DNA of 64,000 nt, from NCBI RefSeq assembly GCF_047663525.1, contig NC_092606.1:7624501-7688500 (forward strand), read 5' to 3'. This document shows positions 1 to 12,973 of this stretch, piece by piece. Made by a program: the position numbers and the translations under genes. Source of the stretch: Anas platyrhynchos. Taxonomy: Eukaryota > Chordata > Aves > Anseriformes > Anatidae. Numbering within the stretch: the first letter of the stretch is position 1; the number at the start of each line of letters is the position of its first letter. The notes under the pieces were generated by a model that saw only the letters and a program-made list of their open reading frames with translations, ran no database searches and had not been told where the DNA came from.

Positions 1-219
1 ATAGCACCAGTGGTTTTGTGACCCATTCTCCTGGCTTGGGTTAGTCCCTTCAAAAGCTTTTAGCAGCCTTCATGTTTTAACTGTCCAAAAAGGTTTTATT
101 TCTGGTTGTGTGCAAAATTTGCCGCTTCAGCCTTCACTGACTTTGCAAGACCCTAGGAAGAGATATTAAACACAGGTGATTAGATAAGATATGATTCTGG
201 CAAATTGTTAGAGACATCT

Positions 220-380
220 GTAGGAAGGTAATACTCTTCCTACTTCATGAACTGAGACACTGGAGACCAGAGGTCAAATGACTTTGCTGAAGGCTGCAAA
301 GAGCAAATGACAGCGCCAGAAATAGAGTTCAGATCTCCAGGCTCCCATTTCTCGTGCCCTCTCCCTAACGCACACTTGCC
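220..380 (-). repeat. MIR-like SINE fragment
   Basis: Read on the minus strand this follows the MIR core order. On the + strand it shows 'actgagacactggagaccag', then 'ggtcaaatgactttgctgaa', then 'agagttcagatctcc', matching the reverse complement of the MIR 'tgcctcagtttcc / aagtcacttaacc / ggttcgaatcc' series. Heavily diverged, so an old insertion. The call rests on my memory of the consensus, not an alignment. Confidence 0.6.
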
Positions 381-2594
381 TCTATTTTGTGTGGCTGATT
401 TAAGATGAAAATGAAGAATTAACTTCCAAGCTGTTTTTGGAAAGAGAGAAGAAAGGGTGATATTGTCTACTGTAAGGGGAGAATTAAAGATGACATTTCA
501 TTTTTAGTCCTTTGGATATGCATAATATAATCAAACACGATAGCAGTAATAAATGGATATTTTTTCTCCCCACGGTGCTTATGAGTGCAACATATTCGAA
601 CAATTTCTCAAAACTATGTTCATAAATTGGAAACGCAGTGATGGAGGTAACAAAGACAGCCAACAAAAACATAATTCATTCAATTTATCAGAGGGACTAG
701 TTTTGAGAAGAGAACCCTTGAAATATGAACGACCCTATTCTTACAAACCAGAGATACTATATTTCAAAAGATAAAGCTACACTTTTTAGACCTGTGCATA
801 AGCATGTTAATTAAAGATTTGCCTAGACAATCAGGACTAAATAAATTACTTGGAAGTATTTCACCAACTCAATTCAAGATAGAAGGGGCAGGGATGCATG
901 CTGGAAAGCCAAAATGGATGGAAGCATAGGAGGAAATGGAAAGAGGCAAAGGCCAGGTTTTCAAAAAGCAGCCCCAGGAGGGCCTTCCTCTTGCACGCTG
1001 CTCACTTTCTATGCAGGAGACAGTCTTGAACCACTGTGTCAGAGAACTAATCTATTGGACATGTGGGCACATGAGGTTCCACATGGTCTGGAGCGTTTTT
1101 CAGCTCCTTAGTCCATTTGGCATACCTGGGACATAAAACATCACAAAATGTTCTGTGAAAATATCTATAATCTCTTTAAAGATATACACCACATGCAAGC
1201 CAGACAACAAATGAAGTGGGGACAATAAAAGGAACACTCAGTGTTTAGTCTGATTTTTGTTCAGTTTAGAATGAAAAAGCAGTGAAATGATACAGCAAAA
1301 GAGGAATTTCTTTTCTACAAGGTCTTAAGGTGGCATAGAAAGGTAGCAAAACACTGTCATACCTGTAAGAGCAAAGCCCAGCCCAGAACTGTAATGTCAT
1401 CTCAACTGTTCAGTGTCATTCACAGTATTGCCAAAGTCAATAACAAGCTGGAAAAAAAGAGTTAGATTATTGTTAGAGAACAAAAGAATCGTGGCAAATA
1501 AATTTTGAGGCCCATCCCTTGCATTTTGTGAGTGCACTTTTCATGTGTATACTAAGATGAGACCAAAGCAAAAGCAGCTTTGTTCTACTTGATAAAACCT
1601 TGTGAAGTTTTACAATTATTAAATGTCCTTTTGATGTTCGATAGAAGTCAGCGATTAAGACCATCTAAACCCAAACATCATTTGGATAAAACCCTTGCAG
1701 CTTCCTAAGGAAGCTAGATTATTTCCTTGTGATCTAACAAAGCAATCAAGGAACTTTGGAAAATCAAAAGAGATGGGTAAGAGCTTAGTGACAGTAAGAG
1801 TTAAACATCTCTATTATAAGTTAAATTATGAGATTACTGAGTTTATTGTAAAACGTCTATTACTGAGGCGTCAAACCAAACCTGAACCAAACTGAAAATC
1901 TAGAGGACTGTGTATTTTTTCTAAGCTAGGAGGAAGGCAGTGTGTTTTTTCCTCAAGATTTCTTGAATCTGACCTGGCATAAATCAATCAAAATGCAATA
2001 GACCTGAAAACAGTCACACAAGCAGTTGGGCATATGGTAAACAGAATATCCAGTGGTATTGTATGAAGCACAAGAATTGATCCAGAAGTCATGACTTTGG
2101 CAAAATTAATTGACCTTAGAGAAGAATTTTGCCTGAGTGAAGCACTTGTGTGGGTATTATAAAGCAATATAGTGGATAAAATATCTTAGATTGAAACATA
2201 ATTCAGCAGATGGAAAATTATTGATTTAAAAGATCAGCGAGACAATGCCAACATGGAGTGGATTTACACATATTCTGAGTATTATTGTGTCCTGGGATGA
2301 AAAAATTATGTGATCTTTGATGTCAGGCAAAAAATCCCCCAACTGGCCATGCAGTGACGCTCTGACCTGCACGTGCACAAGGACTCTGACACACCCCTGA
2401 CGTTCAGGATTCACCAAGAAAGCTCTAAAGCAGGGAGTCCCACAGGTGTGGTAAAGCCAATGCACAGCAGCACCAGGACTATTGCGCTCAAACCTGCCAC
2501 AGCGGAGACACAAATAGAAGCCAGGAAAGACTGGAAGTTGATTAATGCCTCTTCCTTCTCCCTGCTAGAAGGCAGGATCTATTACACATAGATT

Positions 2595-3480
2595 ACTCTT
2601 GGCACAAATTTGTCTGCCTTGTTCTGAAAGGCCTCAAGACAGAAACTCCCCATGCTCTTCTGACAACATATTCCAGTGCTTCCCTCTTTGTACGGGTAGT
2701 TTTTCTTAACATCCAGCCTCAGTCTGTTTTGTTGTAATTTAAGCTCTCAATGTCTTACTTTCTCCATTATGGACATAAAAAATGATCCTGTCTCTCTTTG
2801 AGCAGACTTTTAATTCCTCAAAGTACTTTTCAAAACGTTTGAACACCTCTCCTTGCCTTCTAGAAGCAAAACAATCCAAACTTCTTAAGACTTTCCCTGT
2901 AGGTCATATGTTATATTCTTCTGATCCTTTTTTGTTATTTTCCCCTAGTCTTTCAAGCTGGTCTACATCTACCTCATAGCACAGCACCTGTAACCTATAC
3001 CTCTGTGCAATATCTTTTCTGCACAGCCCTGTTGAGGATTTGCTTTTTTGGCATCTGTACATCATTGTTAATCCATGTTTAATTTGGGATCCTCTACCTT
3101 TTTCTGAAGAACTGCTGGCCTGATTTTCCCCATCCTTTATTTGCTAGTTAAAACTATTTCTGCCAAAGTGCAGTGCCCTGCAGTTGTCCTTAATGAGTTT
3201 CATCTTATTCTATTCAGATCACATCACCAATTTATCAAGACCATTTAAAATTTTAATCCTGCCTTCCAGTGTTCTTGCTTTCAGTCCCAGCTTCACCTCA
3301 TCTGCAGATTTAATAAGCGTTTTCCCTCTCCCATCACTGAGATCACTAAAGAAAACATTGGGAGGTCTGTCTTCATGTCGATATCTTCAAATTATGTTCC
3401 TGATCATTAACGGTTCATTAAGCATTATTCAGTCCCAGAGGGCTGCCTGCTTCCTTGGTGCTGTACAGGACATAAATACC
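2595..3480 (-). repeat. Ancient CR1/L3-like LINE copy, diverged
   Basis: Over almost 0.9 kb the + strand follows, in order, the reverse complement of old amniote CR1-type LINE 3' regions: 'cattccagtgcttccctct', 'cttaacatccagcctcagt', 'gttttgttgtaatttaagc', 'gtaggtcatatgttatatt', 'gcagttgtccttaatgagt', 'ttaaaattttaatcctgcc', 'tctgcagatttaataagcg'. The collinear order of many weak matches is the main evidence. It is far more diverged than the avian CR1 at 18.24 kb, and its reading frame is lost. Subfamily not assigned. Confidence 0.6.
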
Positions 3481-4364
3481 AAACTTACAAACTCTCCAAG
3501 CCATGGACAATCCTGAACTTCTACCACGAAACAAAGCACTTTATAACACGTGGTGCAAGAAGCTACCAGATGGCAAGTCTGCAGTTTTCAGTGGAGTCAC
3601 TGACAGCAAGATATCCAAATCCAGTGCTATCCAGACACTTATCTGATTTGAAAATCTATCTTGACTCATGGATTCTCTCTGAATCCCAGAGAAGCAGGGA
3701 CTTTCATGAAGAAAGAATGTTTCGGTTTTGGACTCTGGCCCTGAAATCCTCCTCCCTATGGATCCAGACTGTCTGACTTGAGCACCCCACCATGACTGGG
3801 AGTCCAACATCCCTTTCGTATTGCGCAAGTGACTTAAACGGGTGTGGGCTGACCCCTTTCCTAACGAAAATAAAGGCAAACAAAACACGAAAGTGCATCT
3901 GGAGAGGAGTACCCTCCTCCCAGCCCCTGTACACCCCAAAAACCTAAAATGACCTAAAGTTTCACCCTAGGTGTCTGCAGGTAAGGTGGATTAGTACCAG
4001 GCTCATGCTTTCTCCCTCTTCTCTCCTTTGCCTTATTCCACAGATTCCTCACCTGACAGCCATCTGTCCTTGCTCACCAAACTTTTTGCCAGTCAGTGCC
4101 TTCCTGCGCTATCTTTGCCTCTGGTGGACCTCACCACCCATGTTGTAGGGCCTTCTGCTGCCTCGGTGCTGCAGGTGTTTCCGAGCTTGCCCTGGCATGG
4201 CTTTCAGCATTTTATATGTTACTGGTAAACAGACAACCACAATCCGCTATCATACGCGTATTTTCCTTACAGATCTACCCTCACCTTATTATGCTCTAAA
4301 GCTTCTAGTTTCAAGGGACCCCACCAGTAACTGACATTACATATTTCTTGAAGCATTCACATGA

Positions 4365-4880
4365 GCCTCTCCCTTCTCTGTCCTCATTCTTTTCCCAAGA
4401 TTCTGTTTTTTAAATTAAGTCTCCTTGTTTTCATAGACTTTGTCTGTTTCAACGTGATTAATCCTCTTCATTATTTTAAAATCATTGACTGAATCACAGA
4501 AAGATCTCTTTTTAAACAAGATAATACCAAAGCTCTTCAGTCTTGCTTTATAACTTAGACCTGAAAGGCACAGTATTATTTTCATTCTCCCTGCTTTATC
4601 CCCTTAATCATATCCTTCTTAGGTAGAGTGAGCACTACTGAAAAGAGCACTCTGAACAAGAACTCACCAGTGTTTTATGTAATAACAGTAACACCTCTTT
4701 TGATATATACTCTGTTCTTACCGTAATGCAACCCAACATCCTGTTCAGTGGTTGGGGTCTTTTTTCTACAGCTGTGTGTTAGGCTGAGAGCTCTGGGGAT
4801 TATTTAAAGAGAATATTCTCCAGATTTATCAATTTACCATTATGAATATTTTGCTCCATTCATCCTGAGGTAAGTAAACC
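4365..4880 (-). repeat. Second ancient CR1/L3-like LINE fragment
   Basis: On the + strand the series 'ctcttcagtcttgctttata', 'cccttaatcatatccttctt', 'agagtgagcactactg', 'gaactcaccagtgttttatg', 'acccaacatcctgttc' parallels the reverse complement of the middle of an old CR1/L3-type 3' region. It covers much the same consensus part as the copy at 2.6-3.5 kb, so it looks like a separate insertion and not a broken piece of that one. Boundaries are approximate. Confidence 0.45.
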
Positions 4881-5799
4881 CCAACGCTGCTCAGTGGCAC
4901 TGCCTTGCTCTTTAGCTGGCTCTCTACCTAATCTCCTCTCTTGAATCTTACAGATTCCTCCATGGAAGCAATAAAATGGCCACTAAGGTGCTAAATGCAA
5001 AAGAATCATTGTAGGCATTAAAGGCTAAAGTCACTGCAAGGCAACTGGATCCAAGTATTTCTTGGCTATGCACGTATACACTAATGCTAGCTTAGGTGTT
5101 CACAGAATGCTCTATTGTCACTAATGGATACCACACCTAAAGGGCCTGGTATTCAGAATCCAGCCCTCTCCCAGGGCCCCTGAGTGGCTATGTCAAACCA
5201 GCTTTAGTCTGAGCACCTTCCTGAACCAGTTGCATACAGATTGCCCTCCCCTCCTGGCTTCCATTTCTAGACAACCCAAACTGGAACTTCTGAAGTGTGC
5301 TTTGCAACTATTCGGCTCCTCACACAGACTGCAGGTCTCTTTTTCACCACAGGAAAAGCTTCATCTCTCTCTGCTTTCTCTTCTGCCTAAGAGAGATCAA
5401 TCTCTCTACAGATGCAAAACCAATCCCTAAGTAATCCTCTGGGTTTACACAGGCGCGTAGCCCCTCATACCACCAGGTCCCAGGCAGGTTGGATACACAG
5501 GCTACGAGCAAAAGGAATCTGGTTCAACTCCCTGACCTACAAGAGCTCTCTGTCAGTGCCTCTCTAAAACTAGGTTTTAGTGCTTTGTTGCATATCATGG
5601 CTATTGTAAGGATAATAGGAATGGAATAAAAAACAGCATGGTATAAAATAGTAGAAATCATTAAAGAAAAGAAGAAAACAAATAAAGGAAACAAGATGAG
5701 ACATAATCTAAAGAGATAGATAAATTGTTCTTTTCTTGGCAGAAAGGAAATGATGAAGTCTATAAGACGCTATAAAATGTTTAGGCTGATTGTTGCCTG

Positions 5800-5828
5800 A
5801 AAAAAAAAAAAAAAGAAAAAAAAAGAAG
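5800..5828. repeat. A-rich simple repeat
   Basis: A run of A broken by single G residues. No target-site duplication or repeat body beside it is clear enough to call it a retroposon tail. Confidence 0.85.
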
Positions 5829-7491
5829 TAAAATCTTTCAACCAGACTAAGGAGAATTTTGGTGTGCAGTGGAATGGTAGGACGAGACTATCAGCCTCAC
5901 TGTGTGCCTGGAAAGAAGTGTCTCACAGCAAATATGGTTTGGCTCAATTCACATCTTTTGTATTTAACTCTAAGATTGTTGTGAAAAAGCCACTGCAGTG
6001 CCCCAACCAAAGGGTGATGCACTATTTTGCATTGAAAACAGGTGTTCAGCTGGCTGGCTTTCTAGCAGAGCACAGCAGATTTGTCCCAGATTTTCCGTAC
6101 ATGATCTCTAGGTAATACTTGCCTTTTCTTCACATGTTTCAAGAAAATTAGATAATTACTTTCCATGTTCTGAGACTTCCCTGAACTGACTGACAATAGA
6201 TTTGCAGAGCTAAGCTGTACATTGGGTGGAGAGGGAGTCTGGCCAGCTTACAGAGGAGGCGAGTGGACTTTGGAAAACGCAGTGCTGCACTTCTGGAGCA
6301 TCTCTGAGAACAGCCACAGCTTGTAAGACGTGCCCAGGCTCACTGCAGTTACACCAGTGACCTGCTGAGGCGCAGTCTCTGGCTGGGGAAGACAAGGACA
6401 AGCAGTCTTGATAACCCAAGCACTCATGTCCTTAATTTTGAAGCTGTGTTACATAAGGAACTACATTTACTGAAACTTCCCTCTGTGTTTATTCATTTTA
6501 AATGGCTTTGAGACATAGTTTCTTCAAAAGACCATGCATAATCAATCTCCATTGTTCTGTATATATTTGCAGAAGATAACGACTTCATTAAAATATGGCG
6601 GGCTATTAACAGCAGTAAATATCCAGTGCTAAACCTTAAGATGTAATGCAATTAAAGAAGAAATACGAACCTAAGGAGGTTAAGTGCAATCTACCATTGA
6701 CAGTTACATTTGATTTGAATTAAAAAACACACACAGAGGGTAATAAAGGGCCTCCGTACATACTTGGATAACAGGAAATCCCCTGGATGTAAAAATAGTG
6801 AATTTAAGAATGGAGAGTATAAAGGTCTAGTTCAAATTAAAGATTTTATGACTGAGGACTCCATTAAATCTTTGAACACTTACAGTAAAGAGTCTGGAAC
6901 ACTTCCAGTCCAATTCTTTATGTTCTCACAAGTGACAGATTATACTTCTGAACTTATACAGCAAAAGAAAGAAAGAGTGATTGTATTAATCCATCTAAAT
7001 CTGAAGCTTGTTAATTAAGATGAAAACTATAAAAACCTGTGCTTAGGTGAAGAATAGTATTTTTATAACCCAGCTCATGATAACCTTGCTAGCTAAGCCA
7101 AAAGTAAAAGATTTTAATTCTCAAATTATTGAGAACAGTAAAATAATGAACCACTTAATACTACGTGATCAACAATCTGTACTAAATAGGAACTCTTTGG
7201 TACTCCTCAGTCTATTTCGCTTTCTGTACTTCCAAGTCATTCCTCATGGTGTTTAAAACACACAGTACAACATGCTTCTTCTAACTCCACTCCCATCTGC
7301 AGAAATGCAAGGATCCTCAACTGCAGCAAGTCCACAGTGGCAGGCCATGATCATGTTGAAGTGCCAGTCTCACATAACTGGGTATTTATAACTCTAAGAT
7401 ATTAGGGAGGACCTTGCAAGTGAGTCACACTGGAAAATAATGTACTACCTTTCCCAGGTTTCGAAGGGAATTGAGACAAAATTATCAACGC

Positions 7492-7516
7492 TTTTTTTTT
7501 TTTTTTTTTTTTTTTT
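7492..7516. repeat. Poly(T) tract, about 25 nt
   Basis: An uninterrupted T run, probably length-polymorphic. It could be the tail of a minus-strand retroposon, but no recognisable body follows. Confidence 0.9.
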
Positions 7517-8781
7517 AGTTGAAGGTGTAGGGTTAAGCATTCATCACTGCATTAAGCAAAGCAGCAAGGATTTGAGATCTTGTTTCAGACTCCTCAAAAC
7601 ATACTAATTACTGGTATAAATCTGCTGTCTCTAATGGCAGCCTGCCAAGGGTTAATTGAGCCTTAAATGAAAATGAATGTGAGATATCTGAAAAGACAGC
7701 TGATGTGGCCCAGAATGTTAGCAGAAACAAAATGCCTGGAAGGACTGTGGGGTTAAGAAACTCCTGGGTTTGGCCATAAGCTCCAAAGCAACTCACAAGT
7801 CAAACAGAGAATAAAAATGAGAGAAAACAAAGTCTTCCTGTTGGGAGGATGTGTTCTCCTTTAGGACCACATGGCAGTCCCTCTAAAAAGGAATCCACCC
7901 TTTATTTGCTTGCTTCCTTGAAGTTGTTGAGGATCTGGCCTAGGGTGAATAAATAGAACAGACAATGTTAATAAATGCAGACTCTTTCCAGACCAACAGG
8001 GGTGGCAGACACCACAGCTGTCAATGGAAACAACATTTACTTTGAAATTTTTGTATTGAAAACAAAAAGCATATGGGTCTAATAGAAAAGGTTGCAAGAG
8101 CTCCTGCGAATCACAGTTATCCCCTTATTGTCTTGTCTTAGCCATCCAGCACCCACTACTCTACCACCTAGGAAATGTTTTTTACCACGTATACAGTGAG
8201 GTTTTTCACCCAGCCCACCAGGGCTGCCGTGCCCTCTTCTAAGAGCAAAGGGTGCCCAACACATCCCTGCACAATATTCCTCACCATCAGGCTCTGTTTT
8301 TCTTTGACTGCTTTCACCAAGAGGTACTGAGAACACCCAATGTAAGAGCTCTCACTAATGGTACACCCATATATATGCCCAGCACGTATCTGCACAGTAG
8401 CTGAAGGAAATAGCCCCATTCTTTTCCCATTTAGCCATACCTCCACTGGTCCTTGTTCCCTTTTCTCTGTTAGTAGCACCAGGCAGTTGATTCAACTGAA
8501 AACTATTCTCTCTCCTTTCTTTTTTTTTGTTTTTTGGGGGTGGGATAGGGGATGGGGTTTTTCAGCTGAATTCAATTCCCTCTAAACTGGTAACTGGAGC
8601 AGGACTAAACAGATTTGCGGATGTGAACGGAGGCAATTCTATTACTTTGGGCGGGTGGTGATACAAGTTTATGCCAGATGTAAAAGACTACGTATCCACA
8701 GCACAAATTAAGAGTCCAAGCTCTGTCAACAGGCAATGAAGATTCTCCTAAACAAATGTTTCTGAAGGGTAATTCAGAATA

Positions 8782-8807
8782 CCTAAACCAGAAGCCTAAA
8801 CCAGAAG
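8782..8807. repeat. 13-bp unit tandemly duplicated
   Basis: The unit CCTAAACCAGAAG occurs twice head to tail without mismatch. A small local duplication with no obvious role. Confidence 0.85.
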
Positions 8808-9240
8808 ATTAGGCAGTATGAATGTGACAAGACCGTAATGTCTTAGTACTGTAATTCCCACAAGGAATTGAAGCTCTGTTTACTAATGCAAATGATCTGG
8901 GTTAAAGCAGAAATACTTTCACTTAATGTTTTTTTCCATGGAAAAATTGAAACTTTCCCCTGCTAGGGGGAGAGAAGACCCTCTGAAGGGCTCTCCTGCT
9001 AACACAATAAACATCTGCGGGTTCTTTCCTCTCAAACGCTATTTTTCTAGGGTGTCCCCCTCTGATGAAATAGCAGTCCCGGTAGATCATGGCAAACAAT
9101 CCTGCATACCACATCTTAAGCAATGGTACTGTTCAGAACAGATCCATTTGGTCTGCCTTAATGCAGGCAAGTTAACACCACGTTATTAAATGCACCGAGG
9201 TCACCAACCTCCATCAGATGATCTGCTTGATCCTTTTCTA

Positions 9241-9270
9241 GACAAAAAAGAAAAAGAAAAAGAAAAAAAG
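9241..9270. repeat. GAAAAA simple repeat
   Basis: Purine-only repeat of imperfect GAAAAA units. Confidence 0.85.
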
Positions 9271-10049
9271 TTTGGATTCCATACAGAAATCTGAGTCCTC
9301 CAAGCTGGAAGTAGTAGGCCTGGCCACTCACAGCCCACCCACCTACAGATCAAGATGGACTGGAACAACCTCCTCCAAGAGCCAGAAAAGTGAAGGGGGC
9401 TGGGAGGTGGGAGGAAGAGTTTCGTATTTCATCTACCACTTCTAATAGAAAACAGAGCGTGGTGGGGGGTTGAAAGGAAAATGGCAAATCCCTGGAGATC
9501 CTAAGTGCTGGCCTCTCAAGTCAAAGCTGTCAATCACACCACGTCCCCTCCGACTCGTGCTTCTGGCAGGGAGGGAACAAAAGGAGGCAATGGACTGGCA
9601 CGTTCAGCCACTAGGTGTTACTGTTGCTCCACAGAAGGGGATCGGAGCAACCAGAATAAGCAGAATGAAACCTATCAGAGGCATCTGAAACAGCTTTAGC
9701 TTAAGAGGTAAGCCATCAGAGCTAAATCTTTAGCTTCACGTACCGTGAACCAGAAAAATTAGAGCATTTTGGTGTGTTGTCTTGGAGGGGTCATGGAGGT
9801 AGACTGCTGCTCCCTGGGTGTTGTTTACACATCATTGCGTAAATGCAGCAAGTCAAATTCATGCTTGGGAACAACCACTGGCTTTGATGAAGGAACAGAG
9901 GGAGAATTGGGCCCCTAGAGATGTGGCTGATTTCATGTCCACTGGTCAGAAAAATACATTGGTTACTGAGTTGTCTGCTTGCCTGCCTCTTCTGTGAACA
10001 GCCACAACCTGCCTGAAAAAAACTTTGCACTGAAACTGAAACACATCTT

Positions 10050-10215
10050 AACCAAGCTAGCTCTGCTGTCAGCCAGGTGGGCTCCTCAGGCAAGTCATTT
10101 AAATTTTTTATGCTTTAATTTCTCCATCTGTGAAGATCCTGATCTCCTCTGGAGAGGACTTTGAGATAACAGATAAATCAGAGCTGGTACTGTTCCTCTT
10201 AATGTAGTCTTTGAT
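10050..10215 (+). repeat. MIR-like SINE fragment
   Basis: Contains 'aggcaagtcatttaaa', then 'tttaatttctccatctgtga', then 'aggactttgagataacag'. This is the order of the MIR core (gggcaagtcacttaac, cagtttcctcatctgtaa) followed by the 'ctttgagat' tail of amniote MIRs. Old and diverged. Confidence 0.6.
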
Positions 10216-10783
10216 AATCTGTTAGTATGAACCAAGCAACGGTTTTGCACAAGCCTTTTCAACTGCTTCCAGAATAGGTTTTCAGAAAGAGAAATACTGA
10301 ACTGATCACTTATACCTCCCTGGTAGCCACTTCTAAGTGAAACAGTCTCATGATAAAGAGCAGCACCCCACCGCACCCCTGTCCATGTACCTTAATGTCC
10401 TGTTCCTGTTTGGTCCTTTTACATAGCTCTACTGAAACTCTATTATTTTTAGGATAAAATAAAATTATTTTATATATTTTATTAGATTTAGGACAGCCAC
10501 ATTTCATACAACCCTTCAGCAGCCTACCTCAGTTCACCTGCTTAATCAATTAGGCGTTGAATGTTGGATGGATATCACTTCCCTGAGCTTCTTCAGCAAC
10601 GTGCTTCCAGTTTACAACAATACTGTTTTTATTGTTAAGTTTTAATAACAAGCTTCAGCACACATGAATTGGTGTTTCTTTTTTTTTTTTTTCATTCTAT
10701 GGCTTGCCCCCAAAATGATTGGTATAAACAAACAGGATATATAATGCAGGTCTCCACCTGCATCCATTAGAAAGCTGTTTCTG

Positions 10784-10797
10784 CACACACACACACA
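10784..10797. repeat. Short CA dinucleotide repeat
   Basis: About seven CA units. Confidence 0.8.
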
Positions 10798-12409
10798 GTG
10801 TCATGCAACACACAGCAAACAGGCAGAGCGTTTATTCTCATGGTAAGTCTTGCCATGTGGTTGTACTTCTAACCAAGGCATTATTTTCACACACAACTTG
10901 ACTGCTCCAGGGTATGTTTCCCAAAGCTTGGAAATATTGTTACAGTGCATTAAACAAAGTACCAGTACTGAACCACAAACTTATGAAAGATTTTTTGAGT
11001 TGTTTTCATAGGAAAAAATTTATATGCCACATTAAACAAAATATAATGCAAACTTAAAATACTGTTCTCCAAAAGACTGAATGATTTGCAAACACTAAAG
11101 TATTCTCTGAAAGGTGACTGGCACTGCATTTTACTGCTGCTTCCAGTAAAACCTGTGGGCCTCTAACTTGGAGGCAAAGTCCTCTTATCTGCAGTTCAGG
11201 CAACAAGCATCACATGCCACAATAAGGCAATCAATGTGTCTTAGTTTGAATTCTCACAGAGATTTCTAGAGTGAAGAATAGTTTAGTGAAATATTATTGA
11301 TAGCCTGCAATTGTTTCTGGCTGTTGAAGGAAGAAGGAGGATCTGTCCACAGAGAATCATCTGGAGATGATCATTTTTGCTTGCTACCAAACATTATGGT
11401 GGAAAAACTGCCATCTAATAAATGCAAGACTTATAGACCATTACCAGTATGGTCTGGAAGTAGTTCACTTACAGCTGGAGTTTTCTCTCTTCTGTAGTCT
11501 AACAAAGAGTTTGAAATAAGTGAAACAAAATGGCCTTGCCGATTTGCACACGTGTAGTCTCGGCAAACAATACATCAGTAACTAACATAACTTTACTCAG
11601 GCCTACGGCAGATGCTGATAACATCAAATGTACTTGACTTAGATGCCTTTCAAAATGTCACCCTGAGTGGCTTGGCAGCTTAATTCCCACTTTCTAAAGT
11701 GACTTAAAACCCTAAATCACATGGATAAATCTGAAAATTGCAGCCTTAGACAGCTGTGCTCTCCTTACTCTTCAGTGGCTAACATAAACACACAAAGATG
11801 CTATCTGACACCTCATCTAAAAATTAATCCTAATTGCTTTCTGGGCAGCTGCACAAACAGCCAGTTTTACCTCATTTCACTCTTACCTCTTGTTCATTAT
11901 TTTCCTCTTCTGCTTTGCTGTCCAAAATAGGTTTCTTTATATCACATTTCTCTTCACATGCTTGTGGACATGGCATTTAATGGCATGCGCCAGCTAATAA
12001 GAGAAATGTGTTAATTTCTTCTCTCTGGGTCACCCTTTCTGTTTTTTCTTCAGAAATTACTATGCCTGAAATATGGAAAACAACACAGCAGCAGAAAACT
12101 ACAAAATGTCTTATTTAATTGTGAATTTGGTCCTGACTCACAGGACGATCTTCACAAACAGAAAACACCCAGTCAGCTACGACAGAATCATCTCCACTGC
12201 TAGGACCAACCACCTCCTTTTGCATCGTCTTTGTCCAACCAGCCTGAAAACTATGGCCTGTCTGAAGTTTATAATCCCACAAGAAGCGCGATGCCACTGC
12301 CACGCTGAACAGCCATCAACTACCCCATGAAAGCAGTGAAAGAGCCAAATCAGCCAACAGTGCGATAGAAAAGGCTCTACCCCTCAGTGAGGGCGCAGAG
12401 CTATTCTGG

Positions 12410-12520
12410 TTCACATTTATTGGTAGTACTAGTAATAAACATTTACATTATGGTAGCGCCTAAAGGCCCTATTTGAAAGCTCATCTAAAACTGTTATTGT
12501 ACCTGGGCACTAAACAGCTC
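12410..12520. repeat. Possible ancient MIR/L2-like amniote repeat
   Basis: The phrase 'ggtagcgcctaaaggccc' preceded by 'tttattggtagtactagtaa' and followed by 'ttattgtacctgggcac' resembles an old repeat family of turtles and birds that I remember as 'gtagcgcctagaggcccc ... tgtgctaggcactgtac'. Orientation and family are uncertain. Confidence 0.35.
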
Positions 12521-12934
12521 TGAAGCAGCACATCTGTCTGCCAGATGGGTGTTTGCTGGGTTTTGTTTTTTTTAACTGAGGATTTGCCTCTTAAAAAAGC
12601 CTCACGCTTACCTAAGAAAACTTAATAAGAAGTTTCAAGAGATTGCTGCGCTGTTCACTCAGGGAGAACCCGCAGCTAAATCTGCTGCGAAACTCCAGGC
12701 TGGGACAGCGCCTCCTCACACGAGCGAGGGACACCACAGCCCCACTCGGGGGACACCGAACCTGCGGTCCCCCGGCTCACAGCGCCTCAAATCCGGCACG
12801 GGAGCACCTCAAGGACCAAGCCAGCCTCCACACGGGGAGCTCCGTCACGAAACGGCAGCGAGAGGCCGCCTCCATCCCCCCGCGGGGCTCCCCCTCACGG
12901 CGGCGGCGCCAACGGCAGCGCGGCCGCGGCCGCC

Positions 12935-12973
12935 ATGTTGAAGGCGAAGGTGCTGCTGGTGGGGCCCCGCGAG
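12935..12973 (+). CDS. IFT22: IFT22 coding exon 1
   Basis: Thirteen codons (residues 1-13), from the ATG to a GAG followed by the donor gtgagc. It encodes the first beta strand and the first half of the P-loop. The intron falls in phase 0 inside the P-loop, between Glu13 and Ala14. Confidence 0.95.

Larger units (their letters stand above)
1..12639. other. Left flank with no recognisable gene
   Basis: Apart from the repeats listed separately, this 12.6 kb shows only short open frames (none above 132 codons), with no recognisable family, no convincing exon series and no CpG island. Base composition is AT-leaning and typical of non-coding vertebrate DNA. I cannot exclude a lncRNA or regulatory elements, which leave no clear signature here. 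Confidence 0.6.

Noticed and set aside
5510-5560. 'ggttcaactcc' as a tRNA T-arm
   Set aside because: No matching A-box or cloverleaf could be drawn around it.
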